Below, piece after piece: positions 8,596 through 16,823 of a DNA stretch of 64,000 bases. Position numbers and translations under genes: made by a program. The DNA comes from Planctomycetaceae bacterium. GTDB taxonomy: Bacteria > Planctomycetota > Planctomycetia > Pirellulales > Pirellulaceae. The DNA is taken from the NCBI GenBank assembly GCA_007694185.1, contig RECD01000100.1, positions 1 through 64,000 of the forward strand, given 5' to 3'. Each line of letters opens with the position of its first letter. Position 1 is the stretch's first letter. The notes beneath the pieces are model-generated. The model saw nothing but the letters and a program-made list of their open reading frames with translations. It made no database searches and was not told where the DNA came from.

Positions 8596-9549
8596 ATGGT
8601 TTCCGCCCAATCGAATCCCAACCCCCCGTCTCCTACCGGGCCGGAGTCCGCGTTGGCGGCGGCTGGTGAAGTCGCCCCGATCACGCCGGGAACCGCGTCC
8701 TCGGTCGCGGACGGCCGACTGGACGAACCCCCGGCCAGCCCCGTTCAGAAGAAACGGGGGGTACCCGAGGGGTTGTGGATCAAATGCCCAGGCTGCTCCG
8801 AGACGGTCTACCGGAAGGAAGTGGCGGGGCGTCTGAACGTCTGTCCCAAGTGCGATTATCACTTTTACGTCTCGGCGACAGATCGGGTCGCCCAGGTTCT
8901 CGACGACGGGACCTTCGAGCCGATGTACGAGGAGCTGCGTCCGACGGACCCGCTAAATTTTGCTGATCGTCGCCCCTACTCGGAACGTCTGATCGCGGAG
9001 CAGCGGAGGACCGGACTGACCGACGCGGTCCTGACCGGGATCGGCATGATTCGTGCCCGCCGGGTGGCGTTTGCGGTTACCGACTCGGCGTTCATCATGG
9101 GCAGCATGGGCTCGGTGGTTGGCGAACGCTTGGCGCGTTTGGTCGAGCATGCCACTCAGCAGTGCTTGCCGTTGATCATCATCAGCGGCAGCGGTGGCGG
9201 GGCTCGCATGCACGAGGGGATCCTGTCGCTGATGCAGATGGCCAAGGTGTCCGCCGCTCTGGCTCGCTACCACGGTTCCGGCGGACTCTACATCAGCGTC
9301 TTGACCAACCCGACGATGGGCGGGGTGGCCGCCAGCTTCGCTTCGCTGGGCGATTTGGTCTTTGCGGAGCCCAAGGCCTTGATCGGCTTTGCCGGGCCGC
9401 GAACGATCAAGGCGACGATCGGGATCGAACTGCCGGAGGACTTTCAGACCAGCGAGTTCTTACTGAAGCACGGATACATCGACCGGATCGTCACCCGGCC
9501 GAACCTGAAGAGCGAGATCGCTCGCGCGATCGATTACTGCGGCAAGTGA
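8596..9549 (+). CDS. accD: Acetyl-CoA carboxylase carboxyltransferase subunit beta
   Basis: The product carries the four-cysteine zinc ribbon of AccD ([15 protein letters not shown], then [13 protein letters not shown]), followed by the carboxyltransferase core with [17 protein letters not shown] and [14 protein letters not shown]. Together with AccA it transfers the carboxyl group from biotin to acetyl-CoA, giving malonyl-CoA for fatty acid synthesis. The ATG at 8596 gives 317 residues with a proline-rich, disordered N-terminus of about 60 residues; a TTG at 8542 with a plausible ribosome binding site is the alternative. The kinase gene starts 2 bases after the stop. accA is not in the window. 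Confidence 0.95.
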   Translation: MVSAQSNPNPPSPTGPESALAAAGEVAPITPGTASSVADGRLDEPPASPVQKKRGVPEGLWIKCPGCSETVYRKEVAGRLNVCPKCDYHFYVSATDRVAQVLDDGTFEPMYEELRPTDPLNFADRRPYSERLIAEQRRTGLTDAVLTGIGMIRARRVAFAVTDSAFIMGSMGSVVGERLARLVEHATQQCLPLIIISGSGGGARMHEGILSLMQMAKVSAALARYHGSGGLYISVLTNPTMGGVAASFASLGDLVFAEPKALIGFAGPRTIKATIGIELPEDFQTSEFLLKHGYIDRIVTRPNLKSEIARAIDYCGK

Positions 9550-9551
9550 CG

Positions 9552-10544
9552 ATGAGCCTGATCGATTCCCTCAAATCGCTGTTTGCCACATCTGGGGCTA
9601 CGAAAAAAAAAGCGGAGACGACTGGAAACGCGGCAGGTGTGCCAGCGGAATCGACGCCGGCGGCGGAAACCCCAGTGGTCCGCGCCCGTGGTGGGATGCT
9701 GCGTGGCAAGGTCAACATCGAAGCCCGTTTTGAGCGGCTGCGTTCGAGCGTCAGCGGCACGATGAGCCGTTTTTACGTCGCCCGGGATCGGGAAACGGGC
9801 GAGATCGTCGGCGTCAAGTTGTGTGATTCGGAGAAGGTCGATTTTTTCGAGGCCCGGTTCAAGGGGTTGCGAAAGCCCAGCGAGGGCGAGATCGCGTTGG
9901 GGATGAGGCACCCGCTGATCGCAGAGACCTTTGAAGTCGGGGTTTCCACCAAGAACGAGCCGTTCTTGGTCATGGAATACATCGACGGTCCGACCCTGCA
10001 GAAGGTGATCGGCGACCGCAACGAAGAGTTGATCGCTGCCGGTCGGCTGAACATCATCCGCAACATGGCGGAGGCGATCCATTACGTCCACGAGCGAGGC
10101 TACATTCATCGCGACGTCTGCCCGCGCAACTTCATTTGCCTGCCTGACTATTCCGGCGTGAAGCTGATCGACTTTGGGCTCACCGTCCCTGCGACCCCCC
10201 CGTTCATGGTCGCCGGCAACCGCACCGGAACGCCGCTCTACATGTCGCCGGAGATCGTTCGCCGACGGCCGACCGACAAACGGGTCGACATCTTTTCGTT
10301 CGGGGTGAGTTGTTACAGCCTTTGCGCGTTCGAGTTCCCTTGGCAAGCCGCGATCACGAACGGTCGAGCGGCGCTCAGCCATGATTCGGTGCCGCCCAAG
10401 GAATTGCTCGAATACCGAGCGGATCTCGATCCGCGTTTGGCTCGGGCGATCATGCAAGCGATGCACCCGAACGTCAACGAACGCACCCCATCGCTCGACC
10501 AGTTTTTGAGGCAGATCCAGTCCGTCACTTCTGCGACCGTCTGA
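9552..10544 (+). CDS. Atypical serine/threonine protein kinase behind accD
   Basis: The 330-residue protein has an alanine-rich N-terminal tail and then a kinase domain. ATP lysine is K89 (VGVKL), the catalytic loop is HRDVCPRN at 186-193, DFG is 207-209 and the SPE substitute for APE is 232-234. The catalytic aspartate and magnesium asparagine are kept, but the lysine two residues after the aspartate in serine/threonine kinases is C190. The glycine-rich loop is reduced to a single glycine (SVSGTMSRFYVA). There is no transmembrane segment, PASTA or other sensor domain. The ATG at 9552 is chosen because the frame upstream only overlaps accD out of frame. Tight spacing suggests translational coupling with accD. 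Activity may be reduced or unusual. Confidence 0.85.
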   Translation: MSLIDSLKSLFATSGATKKKAETTGNAAGVPAESTPAAETPVVRARGGMLRGKVNIEARFERLRSSVSGTMSRFYVARDRETGEIVGVKLCDSEKVDFFEARFKGLRKPSEGEIALGMRHPLIAETFEVGVSTKNEPFLVMEYIDGPTLQKVIGDRNEELIAAGRLNIIRNMAEAIHYVHERGYIHRDVCPRNFICLPDYSGVKLIDFGLTVPATPPFMVAGNRTGTPLYMSPEIVRRRPTDKRVDIFSFGVSCYSLCAFEFPWQAAITNGRAALSHDSVPPKELLEYRADLDPRLARAIMQAMHPNVNERTPSLDQFLRQIQSVTSATV

Positions 10545-10628
10545 GTCGGTCGGCCGCGGCCACTCCCACACCCTCCCGACGGTCTGTCCGTCGATAGTAC
10601 CGCCACCAACCCGGAGTCATCGTCGCCG

Positions 10629-11405
10629 ATGGACACGATCAAATCACGGCTAGAGGCCGGCAAGCAGGTGAACGTACTCTCCATCGGCGCGATCCCTGCT
10701 CCGAAGTTGGTCGAGTTGGTCGCGTTGATCGGCGGGTACCATGGGATCTGGATCGACGAGGAGCACGCGGCGGTCTCGCTGGAGCAGATCGAGTCACTGA
10801 CGCTCGCCTGCCGATCCGTGGGGCTCGACTCTTACGTCCGCTTGGCCCCGGTTCATTACGCCGCGGTGATGCGGCCGATGGAAGCCGGCGCGGGCGGGAT
10901 CATGGCGGCCCAAATCCGCGGCGTCGATGAGGCCCGGCAGATCGTCCGCTGGGCCAAGTTCCCGCCGTTGGGGGAACGGGGATTGAATGCCAGCAACTTC
11001 GAGGGCCAGTACGCGACGCGGCCCTTGGCTGCTCACGTCGAGGCTTGCAATCGCGACCGTTGGCTAGCGATGCAGATCGAAACGCTGGAGGCGCTTCAAC
11101 AGGTTGACGAGATTGCCGCCGTCGCGGGGGTCGACCATTTGTTCGTCGGCCCGGCCGACCTCAGTTTGGCGTTGGGTGTTCCCGGCGAGTTCCTGCATGC
11201 CCGCTGCCTTGACGCCCTTCGTCGAGTGAGCCATGCGGTCGAAGCCAACGGCAAGTCGTGGGGGATTCTGGTTCGAGGTCGTGAGCATGCGGAGGTTTGC
11301 CGAGAATTGGGGTGTCGCCTCTTCGCCTACGGCAATGACCTGAGTGTCATCCTCGGAGGCCTGCGGGGGCTCCGCAGCACCTACGACGGCTTTTTCGAAA
11401 CCTGA
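10629..11405 (+). CDS. HpcH/HpaI-family aldolase
   Basis: This 258-residue TIM-barrel protein is of the class II pyruvate-dependent aldolase family. Visible marks are IWIDEEHAA (metal and base region), the SYVRLAP strand arginine, GAGGIMAAQIRGVDEARQIV, the PPLGERGLN loop and GVDHLFVGPADLSLALGVPG. Relatives cleave 2-keto-3-deoxy or 4-hydroxy-2-oxo acids such as 2,4-dihydroxyhept-2-ene-1,7-dioate; the exact substrate cannot be told. It follows the kinase gene by 84 bases on the same strand and is convergent with the next gene, with 13 bases between the stops. It is cytoplasmic, without a signal peptide. Confidence 0.88.
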   Translation: MDTIKSRLEAGKQVNVLSIGAIPAPKLVELVALIGGYHGIWIDEEHAAVSLEQIESLTLACRSVGLDSYVRLAPVHYAAVMRPMEAGAGGIMAAQIRGVDEARQIVRWAKFPPLGERGLNASNFEGQYATRPLAAHVEACNRDRWLAMQIETLEALQQVDEIAAVAGVDHLFVGPADLSLALGVPGEFLHARCLDALRRVSHAVEANGKSWGILVRGREHAEVCRELGCRLFAYGNDLSVILGGLRGLRSTYDGFFET

Positions 11406-11418
11406 TGTCGGCCCTCGC

Positions 11419-12393
11419 TCAGGCCACCAGGCCTGCGAGGAACTCGCGAGCATTTCGGGCATTGGCAGTGACGGTCGCGAGGTCGCCGGGGGCGAGCGTT
11501 TCGACGACGAGCGGACCGCCGCGGAAACCGCCCGCTTGCAACCGGCTCATCAATTCCGCGAATCGGACCTGACCGGAGCCCGGGTTGATCGAAACCTCCT
11601 GAGGTGGTCGAAAATCTTTGACACACATCCCGGTGACCAACCCGGCAACGCTGGCGACGTCGTCCAACGGATCGAGTTTCCCTTCGGAGTAGTAGAAGAT
11701 ATTTCCGGGGTCGTACCACATCCGGAATGCGGGGTGATCGACGCGACGAATGATTTCACGACACTGAGGCCCGGTCGCGTTCAGCCCGCCGTGTGGCTTG
11801 ATCACCAGTTCCACGTTGTTTTCCGCCGCCAGATCGCAGACGGTCCGGATCGCCTCGAAGTAGCGATCGAAGATCGCCGCTTCGCCGGTCCCGCCCAACA
11901 CCACCGAGGTGCATCCCGCCCGTCGGCAGTTGTCGATCAATTGGCGGAGGGCCGCGGTCCCTTCGGCGACCGACTGACGCACGGGAGGGCCGCCGTAATA
12001 CGTTGCGGAAACCGCCAGCCCGTGATCGGCCGCTTGCTTGCCGATCGCTTCGGCTTGGGCAGCGGTGGCATCCGCCAAGGTCACGCTCGCCGTCGGCAGC
12101 TTCACCGTCATCAGGCCGACCGATCCGTACCCGGCCGCGGCGATCGCGTTCAGCGTCTCCGCGTACGTGAACTCGGAAAAGGGGCGGGTGAAGCAACCGA
12201 TCTTCCAAGGTGATTCAGCGGGCGCCGGTTTCGGCTGGGCCGCCGCATCCGGTTCGTCCGCGAACGTCATGTCGCCACCTAACCAAGCGGGTGTCACGAA
12301 GCCTGTCATTGCCATGCCGGCGAGCGCTCCGCCGGAGGTCAATCTCCGCAGGAATTGACGCCGATTCGAGTTGTTTTTTTCAACGGGGGGCAT
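11419..12393 (-). CDS. Tat-exported sugar phosphate isomerase/epimerase-like protein
   Basis: The 324-residue protein has a twin-arginine signal (NRRQFLRRL followed by a glycine- and alanine-rich hydrophobic stretch), then a xylose-isomerase-like TIM barrel (AP_endonuc_2 type). Recognisable barrel segments are IGCFTRPFSEFTYAETLNAIAAAGYGSVG, the ELVIKPHGG strand and MWYDPGNIFYY with metal-ligand-type residues. Planctomycetes hold many such Tat-exported proteins near sulfatases and sugar-processing genes. Whether it is an active isomerase is unknown. It is the last gene of a minus-strand run behind a DinB-like gene and apgM. Confidence 0.85.
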   Translation of the reverse strand: MPPVEKNNSNRRQFLRRLTSGGALAGMAMTGFVTPAWLGGDMTFADEPDAAAQPKPAPAESPWKIGCFTRPFSEFTYAETLNAIAAAGYGSVGLMTVKLPTASVTLADATAAQAEAIGKQAADHGLAVSATYYGGPPVRQSVAEGTAALRQLIDNCRRAGCTSVVLGGTGEAAIFDRYFEAIRTVCDLAAENNVELVIKPHGGLNATGPQCREIIRRVDHPAFRMWYDPGNIFYYSEGKLDPLDDVASVAGLVTGMCVKDFRPPQEVSINPGSGQVRFAELMSRLQAGGFRGGPLVVETLAPGDLATVTANARNAREFLAGLVA

Positions 12394-12486
12394 GATCGGG
12401 CTCGTGGGAAAGGGGTGGGGGTGTCAGGAGTCGAGAAGATAACCGAACGGGCCGAGGGGGCGATCGGGCAGCGGGTTCCGGTCCGT

Positions 12487-13032
12487 TCAGTCGTCGATTG
12501 TCGAGGTTGCGGCGATCCGCCGCGTCACGATGGCCAAGTGGTGTTGGAGGTGGGCTGCGGCCAACCAGGCTAAGGCTCGAACCGTCATCTGCTGGGCATC
12601 CACTGTACCGCAACGATCCCAACAGGTAGGACGGAGTCGCCTCAGCAAGCGCAGGTTAGCCTGTCTCAGCAGATCGATTTCCTCGACCAGATGATCAAAA
12701 TTCCCGAGGCCGTAGCGGCTATCGGCGTAAGCGTTCTCGTCCCAGCCCGGCAGTGCGGTGGCATCACCCGCGGCAATTCGGAGGATACGGTAACCGAACA
12801 CACGCTCACCTTCCGCCAAATGCGAGAGGACTTGCCGGATCGTCCAGAGGTATGGCGGGTGGACGATGTCCACTTGGTCGGTGCTGATCGTCAAAGCGAG
12901 TTGCCGCAGTTCCTCCCGCTGGTCCTGCAGGACGGTCAACGCATCCTCGCCTGGAACGCTCAGCAGGAACTCTCGCAGACGCTCCGAACTCGTATCGGTA
13001 GGTTCGCAGCGGCGTGAAGGGGAACGGGGCAT
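12487..13032 (-). CDS. DinB-superfamily protein
   Basis: The 181-residue protein shows the four-helix DinB/YfiT layout. Helix 2 carries a histidine in WTIRQVLSHLAEGERVFGYRI, and the C-terminal helix carries the HLQHH cluster, giving the histidines that usually bind a divalent metal. Proteins of this fold include thiol S-transferases and DNA-damage-inducible proteins of unknown activity. The open frame reaches 13218 and would overlap apgM; the ATG at 13032 avoids this and starts close to the domain. It is placed 50 bases after apgM on the same strand and may be cotranscribed with it. Confidence 0.8.
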   Translation of the reverse strand: MPRSPSRRCEPTDTSSERLREFLLSVPGEDALTVLQDQREELRQLALTISTDQVDIVHPPYLWTIRQVLSHLAEGERVFGYRILRIAAGDATALPGWDENAYADSRYGLGNFDHLVEEIDLLRQANLRLLRRLRPTCWDRCGTVDAQQMTVRALAWLAAAHLQHHLAIVTRRIAATSTIDD

Positions 13033-13082
13033 GGGAGCGTCGGCGACCGATGGGTGGGGGTGAGAGAACGAGGTCGGGCAGG

Positions 13083-14288
13083 TCAGGCGCCAAACTTGCC
13101 CATCCGGCCGGCGTTGCTCAACGCCAGTAGCATCAGGTACTTGGCTTCGAATTGCCCCAGGCCGCCGGTGATGCAAGTCGACTCGTTGAACGCGACGTGC
13201 GGGTCGGGCCGACAGCAATCGCTGGCCAGCAGGGTCGGGACGGGATGCCAGGAGTGGGCCTTCAGGTAGCTCGGGGTGCTGTGATCGCCGGTGACGATCA
13301 GCACGGTTGGCGACAGTTTCTCGATCCGCGGCAGGATCGCATCGAGTTCCTCGATCCGCTTGACCTTCTCCTCAAAGTTCCCGTCTTCTCCCGTGCTGTC
13401 CGAGTACTTGTAATGCATGAAAAAAAAGTCGTAATCCTGCCAAGCCTGGTCCAGAACATCGACCTGTTCCTCGAGGGTGGTCGCTTGACCGATGACCTTC
13501 ATGCCGACGAGTTGGGCCAGCCCTTTGTACATCGGGTAGACCGCGATCGCGGCGGCTCGCAGGCCGTACACGTCCTCGTAGCTGGGCATGTTCGGCTTGG
13601 CGGCGAAGCCTCGCATCGTGTGAAAATTGGCCTGCGGTTGACCCTTCAGGATTTCTCCGGCTTGGCGGAGGAACTCGCGTGCCACCTCTGCCGTTTTGCG
13701 ACTTTCCTCATCTCGAGCGACCGGTTCCAGCGGGGGAACGCCGACGGCCTGGGGGTCGGTGTCGTTGACCTCGCCACCTAAGCCCGGTCCGCGGAAGACG
13801 ACCACGAAGCGGTGCTCTTTAACGGGCTCGACGAAGATCTCGACGCCCGGAATCTGGATCTGCCGCAGGCTGATGGCGATCGGCGCGCTCTCCTCGGAAC
13901 TGATCCGGCCGGCACGGCGGTCGGAGATGTTGCCATCCGGGCCGAGCGTGCAGAAGTTGCAGCGGATGGCGACGTCACCTGCCTGCAACGCGAATCCGAT
14001 CCCGGTCGCCTCCAAGGCGCCACGACCGATCTGGTAACGCAGGGGATCGTAACCGAAGAGGCCGAGGTGGCCGGGGCCGCTACCCGGTGCGATGCCCGGC
14101 TTGACCGGGATGCTGGCCCCCTGGACGGCGCCGGCGGCGATCCGATCCAAGTTCGGCGTGTTCGCCGTTTCCAATTCGGTTTTTCCGCCGGGGGTCATCG
14201 GCAAGCCACCCAAGCCGTCCGCGACCAGCATCACAATTTTGGAATCGTTCTTGGCGATCAAGTCGCGAGTCAACGAATGCATGTCCAT
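13083..14288 (-). CDS. apgM: Cofactor-independent phosphoglycerate mutase, archaeal type
   Basis: The 401-residue enzyme belongs to the alkaline-phosphatase superfamily. It opens with KIVMLVADGLGGLP (metal aspartate), has ANTPNLDRIAAGA, and contains the GIAPGSGPGHLGLFGYDP loop with the phospho-accepting serine region, the MHYKYSDSTGEDGN segment, and VTGDHSTPSYLKAHSWHPVP near the end. This is the ApgM/aPGAM pattern rather than the longer bacterial GpmI. It interconverts 3- and 2-phosphoglycerate in glycolysis and gluconeogenesis. It is divergent from pgi, another glycolytic gene, with about 260 bases between the starts. Assignment is confident. Confidence 0.93.
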   Translation of the reverse strand: MDMHSLTRDLIAKNDSKIVMLVADGLGGLPMTPGGKTELETANTPNLDRIAAGAVQGASIPVKPGIAPGSGPGHLGLFGYDPLRYQIGRGALEATGIGFALQAGDVAIRCNFCTLGPDGNISDRRAGRISSEESAPIAISLRQIQIPGVEIFVEPVKEHRFVVVFRGPGLGGEVNDTDPQAVGVPPLEPVARDEESRKTAEVAREFLRQAGEILKGQPQANFHTMRGFAAKPNMPSYEDVYGLRAAAIAVYPMYKGLAQLVGMKVIGQATTLEEQVDVLDQAWQDYDFFFMHYKYSDSTGEDGNFEEKVKRIEELDAILPRIEKLSPTVLIVTGDHSTPSYLKAHSWHPVPTLLASDCCRPDPHVAFNESTCITGGLGQFEAKYLMLLALSNAGRMGKFGA

Positions 14289-14550
14289 GGTGGAGGAACT
14301 CGGTGAATGACGGGTGGGGCCGCGGTCGGCAGGCTATGGGAGCGGAATTCTGTACCCATGGTTTAACAAATCGTGGCCGGAGCACAACTCGGCCGCACCC
14401 GACCGGTCCCGCCCCGCCCGCGACGCGTCCCACCCCGGCTCACCCGCTTCGATTCGGGACCCCGATCGGATAGGGTATGCGGCCTGTCCGACGGCGGCCG
14501 GTTTGGCCGAGAAAGCAACTTTCCGCGGCGATCTTGCTTGGCAAGCCTTG

Positions 14551-15975
14551 ATGAGCCTAATCCGATTCGATCCCGCAGGTGCCCTTCGCCCCGATAGCGG
14601 GATCACGTCAGCCGAGCTCGCCGCACTCTACCCGCAATTGGATCGACTCCGCCGGAAGCTTCTTGCCGGCGATTCGGCCGCTTCGGCTGACGCTGATGCT
14701 AACGGGCCGACGGGACGGCTTGCGCCGGTCGATCGGTTTTATGGTTTGCCAGATGAGTTGCTGGCCCGATATCGCGAGCTCCGCGAAGGCTCCGAGTTGG
14801 GCCAAATTTTTCAAGTTGCCAATACGATCGTCCATCAGCTTGATGCGGTCGTCGTGCTGGGTGCCGGCGGATGGTCGGCGGGCGCTCGGGCGATGCTGGA
14901 GGCCTGCTGCGATCCGTATCACAACGAACTGAGCCGGGCGTCTCGAGGCAGTCGGCCGCGAATGTATTTCGCGGGGGATGACCTCGGCAACGACGCGATC
15001 CAGGCGTTGCTTGGTAGGTTGTCGGCGGGCGGTTACGGCGTTTTGCCACCCGACAAACGGTATGCGATCACGGTGATCAGCCCGCATGGCGACAACGTGG
15101 AAACTGCCATCGCCTTCCGTCAGTTGTTGTCTCACCTGCGAGATTCCTTGGGGGGCGAGTCGGACAAGTGGTTGCCAAAATTGGTCCTTCCCGTGACCGG
15201 CGGCAGTGGCAAGTTGCGTGACATGGCGACCGCGATCGGTTGCGAAACCGTTTTTGACATCCCGGACGGGTTGCACGGGCCTTACTCGATCTTCTCACCG
15301 GCAGGGTTGTTGCCCGCCGCACTGCTGGGGCTGGATTGCATGCGGTTGCTCGAGGGAGCGGCCACGATGAACCGGCACTTCGAATCGGCCTCGCCGGAGA
15401 ACAACGTGGTGCTGCAAGTCTTGGCATTCAACCACCTGCTGGCTCGGAAACGCGGCAGGTCGATTCGGGTGCTCGCAGTCTGGTGCAAGGAATTGGAGTC
15501 GGTCGGTCGATGGTATGACCGGTTGCTTGCTGAATCCTTCGGCGACTTCGGGTTGGGGGGCGCGTCACGGACGAGGGGCCACATGCGAGAGCTGCCAGGT
15601 CGGCACCCATGGTACCAGCCAAGGGGTGACGACAAGGTTGTCAACAGCCTGATCGTTGAACAGCCTCGTACCGACCCGCTCTCGGTCGGTCGAGGCCGCT
15701 GGAACCAAGATGGCCTGGATGACTTAGCGGACCTGGACTTGACGGACATCCTGGCGGCCGCCATCAAGGGGGGCCACGAAGCGTTGTGGGCCGATGGTCA
15801 TCCCACGACCGCCCTCCTGTTGCCGACGATCGATACTCATGTGCTGGGTCAGCTGTTCCAGCTATGGATGATCGCGACGGTGATGGAGGCTCGACTGTTG
15901 GGAATGGATCCGCATGACCGGTCGGGCCTGGAACAGTACGAGACCAACCTGAGCCATCATCTGAGGCGTTCCTGA
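14551..15975 (+). CDS. pgi: Glucose-6-phosphate isomerase
   Basis: The 474-residue product shows the SIS-fold PGI pattern: VVVLGAGGWSAGARAMLEAC corresponds to the G-GGS-LG phosphate-binding region, and VTGGSGKLRDMATAIG follows. GPYSIFSPAGLLPAALLGLD matches the family segment around G-R-(F/W)-S-x-x-S-x-G-x-x-P. The remainder includes the ENNVVLQVLAFNHLL helix and the QLFQLWMIATVMEARLLGMDP end typical of PGI. It is shorter than the proteobacterial enzyme (about 550) and close to Gram-positive ones. The start at 14551 is the first ATG near the domain; the frame is open to 14314, but that part is arginine/proline-rich. trpA follows 6 bases after the stop. Confidence 0.9.
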   Translation: MSLIRFDPAGALRPDSGITSAELAALYPQLDRLRRKLLAGDSAASADADANGPTGRLAPVDRFYGLPDELLARYRELREGSELGQIFQVANTIVHQLDAVVVLGAGGWSAGARAMLEACCDPYHNELSRASRGSRPRMYFAGDDLGNDAIQALLGRLSAGGYGVLPPDKRYAITVISPHGDNVETAIAFRQLLSHLRDSLGGESDKWLPKLVLPVTGGSGKLRDMATAIGCETVFDIPDGLHGPYSIFSPAGLLPAALLGLDCMRLLEGAATMNRHFESASPENNVVLQVLAFNHLLARKRGRSIRVLAVWCKELESVGRWYDRLLAESFGDFGLGGASRTRGHMRELPGRHPWYQPRGDDKVVNSLIVEQPRTDPLSVGRGRWNQDGLDDLADLDLTDILAAAIKGGHEALWADGHPTTALLLPTIDTHVLGQLFQLWMIATVMEARLLGMDPHDRSGLEQYETNLSHHLRRS

Positions 15976-15981
15976 ATCATC

Positions 15982-16782
15982 ATGTCCGAACTCGATCAAC
16001 TCTTCGCGGCGCACCGGGCGGCTGGCCGGAAAGCCTTCCTGCCGTTTGTGACCGCTGGCGATCCCGACCTGGATACGACCGCCGAGGTCTTGCGGGCCCT
16101 GGCCCGGTGTGGCGCCAGTGTTGCGGAAGTCGGCGTGCCCTACAGCGACCCGATCGCCGACGGACCGGTGATCCAAGCTTCTTACCAACGGGCGTTGGAC
16201 AGCGGGTTTCGCCTGCCGCAGGTCTTCGACCTGGCCAATTCGCTGCGTGGCCAATTCGCCATGCCACTGATCACGATGACCAGCTACAGCATCATTCATC
16301 GCACCGGCATGAATCGCTACGTCGAGTTGGCTCAGGCGGCAGGGTATTGCGGTACGATCGTCCCGGACTTGTTGGTCGAGGAGGCGCAGCCGCTGGCCGA
16401 CGTTTGTCGGGCCGCTGACTTCAGTCTGATCCAACTGGTCACGCCGACGACGCCCCGGGAGCGGCAGATTCGGATCGCCGAGTTGTCGAGCGGATTCCTC
16501 TATTTCGTTTCGGTCACCGGGATCACGGGGGAGCGGCACCAGATGCCACCGGGGTTGCTCGAAAACGTCGCCTGGCTGCGGGAGCAGACCCCGTTGCCGG
16601 TATGCGTCGGTTTCGGAATCAGCACCCCCGAAACGGCGCGAACGTTGGGCCGGATCGCGGACGGCGTGATCGTCGGTTCGGCTTTGGTCCGTCGGATCGC
16701 CGAAGCCGAGTCGCGAGCGGCTGCGGTGGAAAGTGTCACCCGATTCGCCAGCGATCTGATTGCCGCGTTGGCAGAGAAGTGA
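15982..16782 (+). CDS. trpA: Tryptophan synthase alpha chain
   Basis: The 266-residue TIM barrel carries the diagnostic segment VAEVGVPYSDPIADGPVIQ, holding the catalytic glutamate and aspartate. It also has the FLPFVTAGDP strand, GTIVPDLLVEEA and the phosphate-binding end VGFGISTPETA followed by GVIVGSALV. It cleaves indole-3-glycerol phosphate to indole, which passes to TrpB. trpB is not next to it here, so trpA stands apart from a trp operon. The start lies 6 bases after the pgi stop, which suggests cotranscription with a glycolytic gene. Confidence 0.95.
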   Translation: MSELDQLFAAHRAAGRKAFLPFVTAGDPDLDTTAEVLRALARCGASVAEVGVPYSDPIADGPVIQASYQRALDSGFRLPQVFDLANSLRGQFAMPLITMTSYSIIHRTGMNRYVELAQAAGYCGTIVPDLLVEEAQPLADVCRAADFSLIQLVTPTTPRERQIRIAELSSGFLYFVSVTGITGERHQMPPGLLENVAWLREQTPLPVCVGFGISTPETARTLGRIADGVIVGSALVRRIAEAESRAAAVESVTRFASDLIAALAEK

Positions 16783-16812
16783 TCGTTTCCTCGACCTGAA
16801 CGGCTATGGGAC

Positions 16813-16817
16813 GGAGG
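16813..16817 (+). promoter_or_regulatory. Ribosome binding site GGAGG
   Basis: GGAGG is 6 bases before the ATG at 16824. It favours that start over the ATG at 16806, which precedes it and would place the ribosome binding site inside the gene. Confidence 0.7.
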
Positions 16818-16823
16818 TTGCAA

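Noticed and set aside
14435-14470. TTCGATTC-like sequence reminiscent of a tRNA T-loop
   Set aside because: No acceptor stem, anticodon arm or D-arm can be drawn around it. It lies in the pgi leader.
14314-14550. N-terminal extension of PGI from 14314
   Set aside because: The added 79 residues are proline/arginine/serine-rich, unlike the start of the family, and reach into the divergent promoter region.
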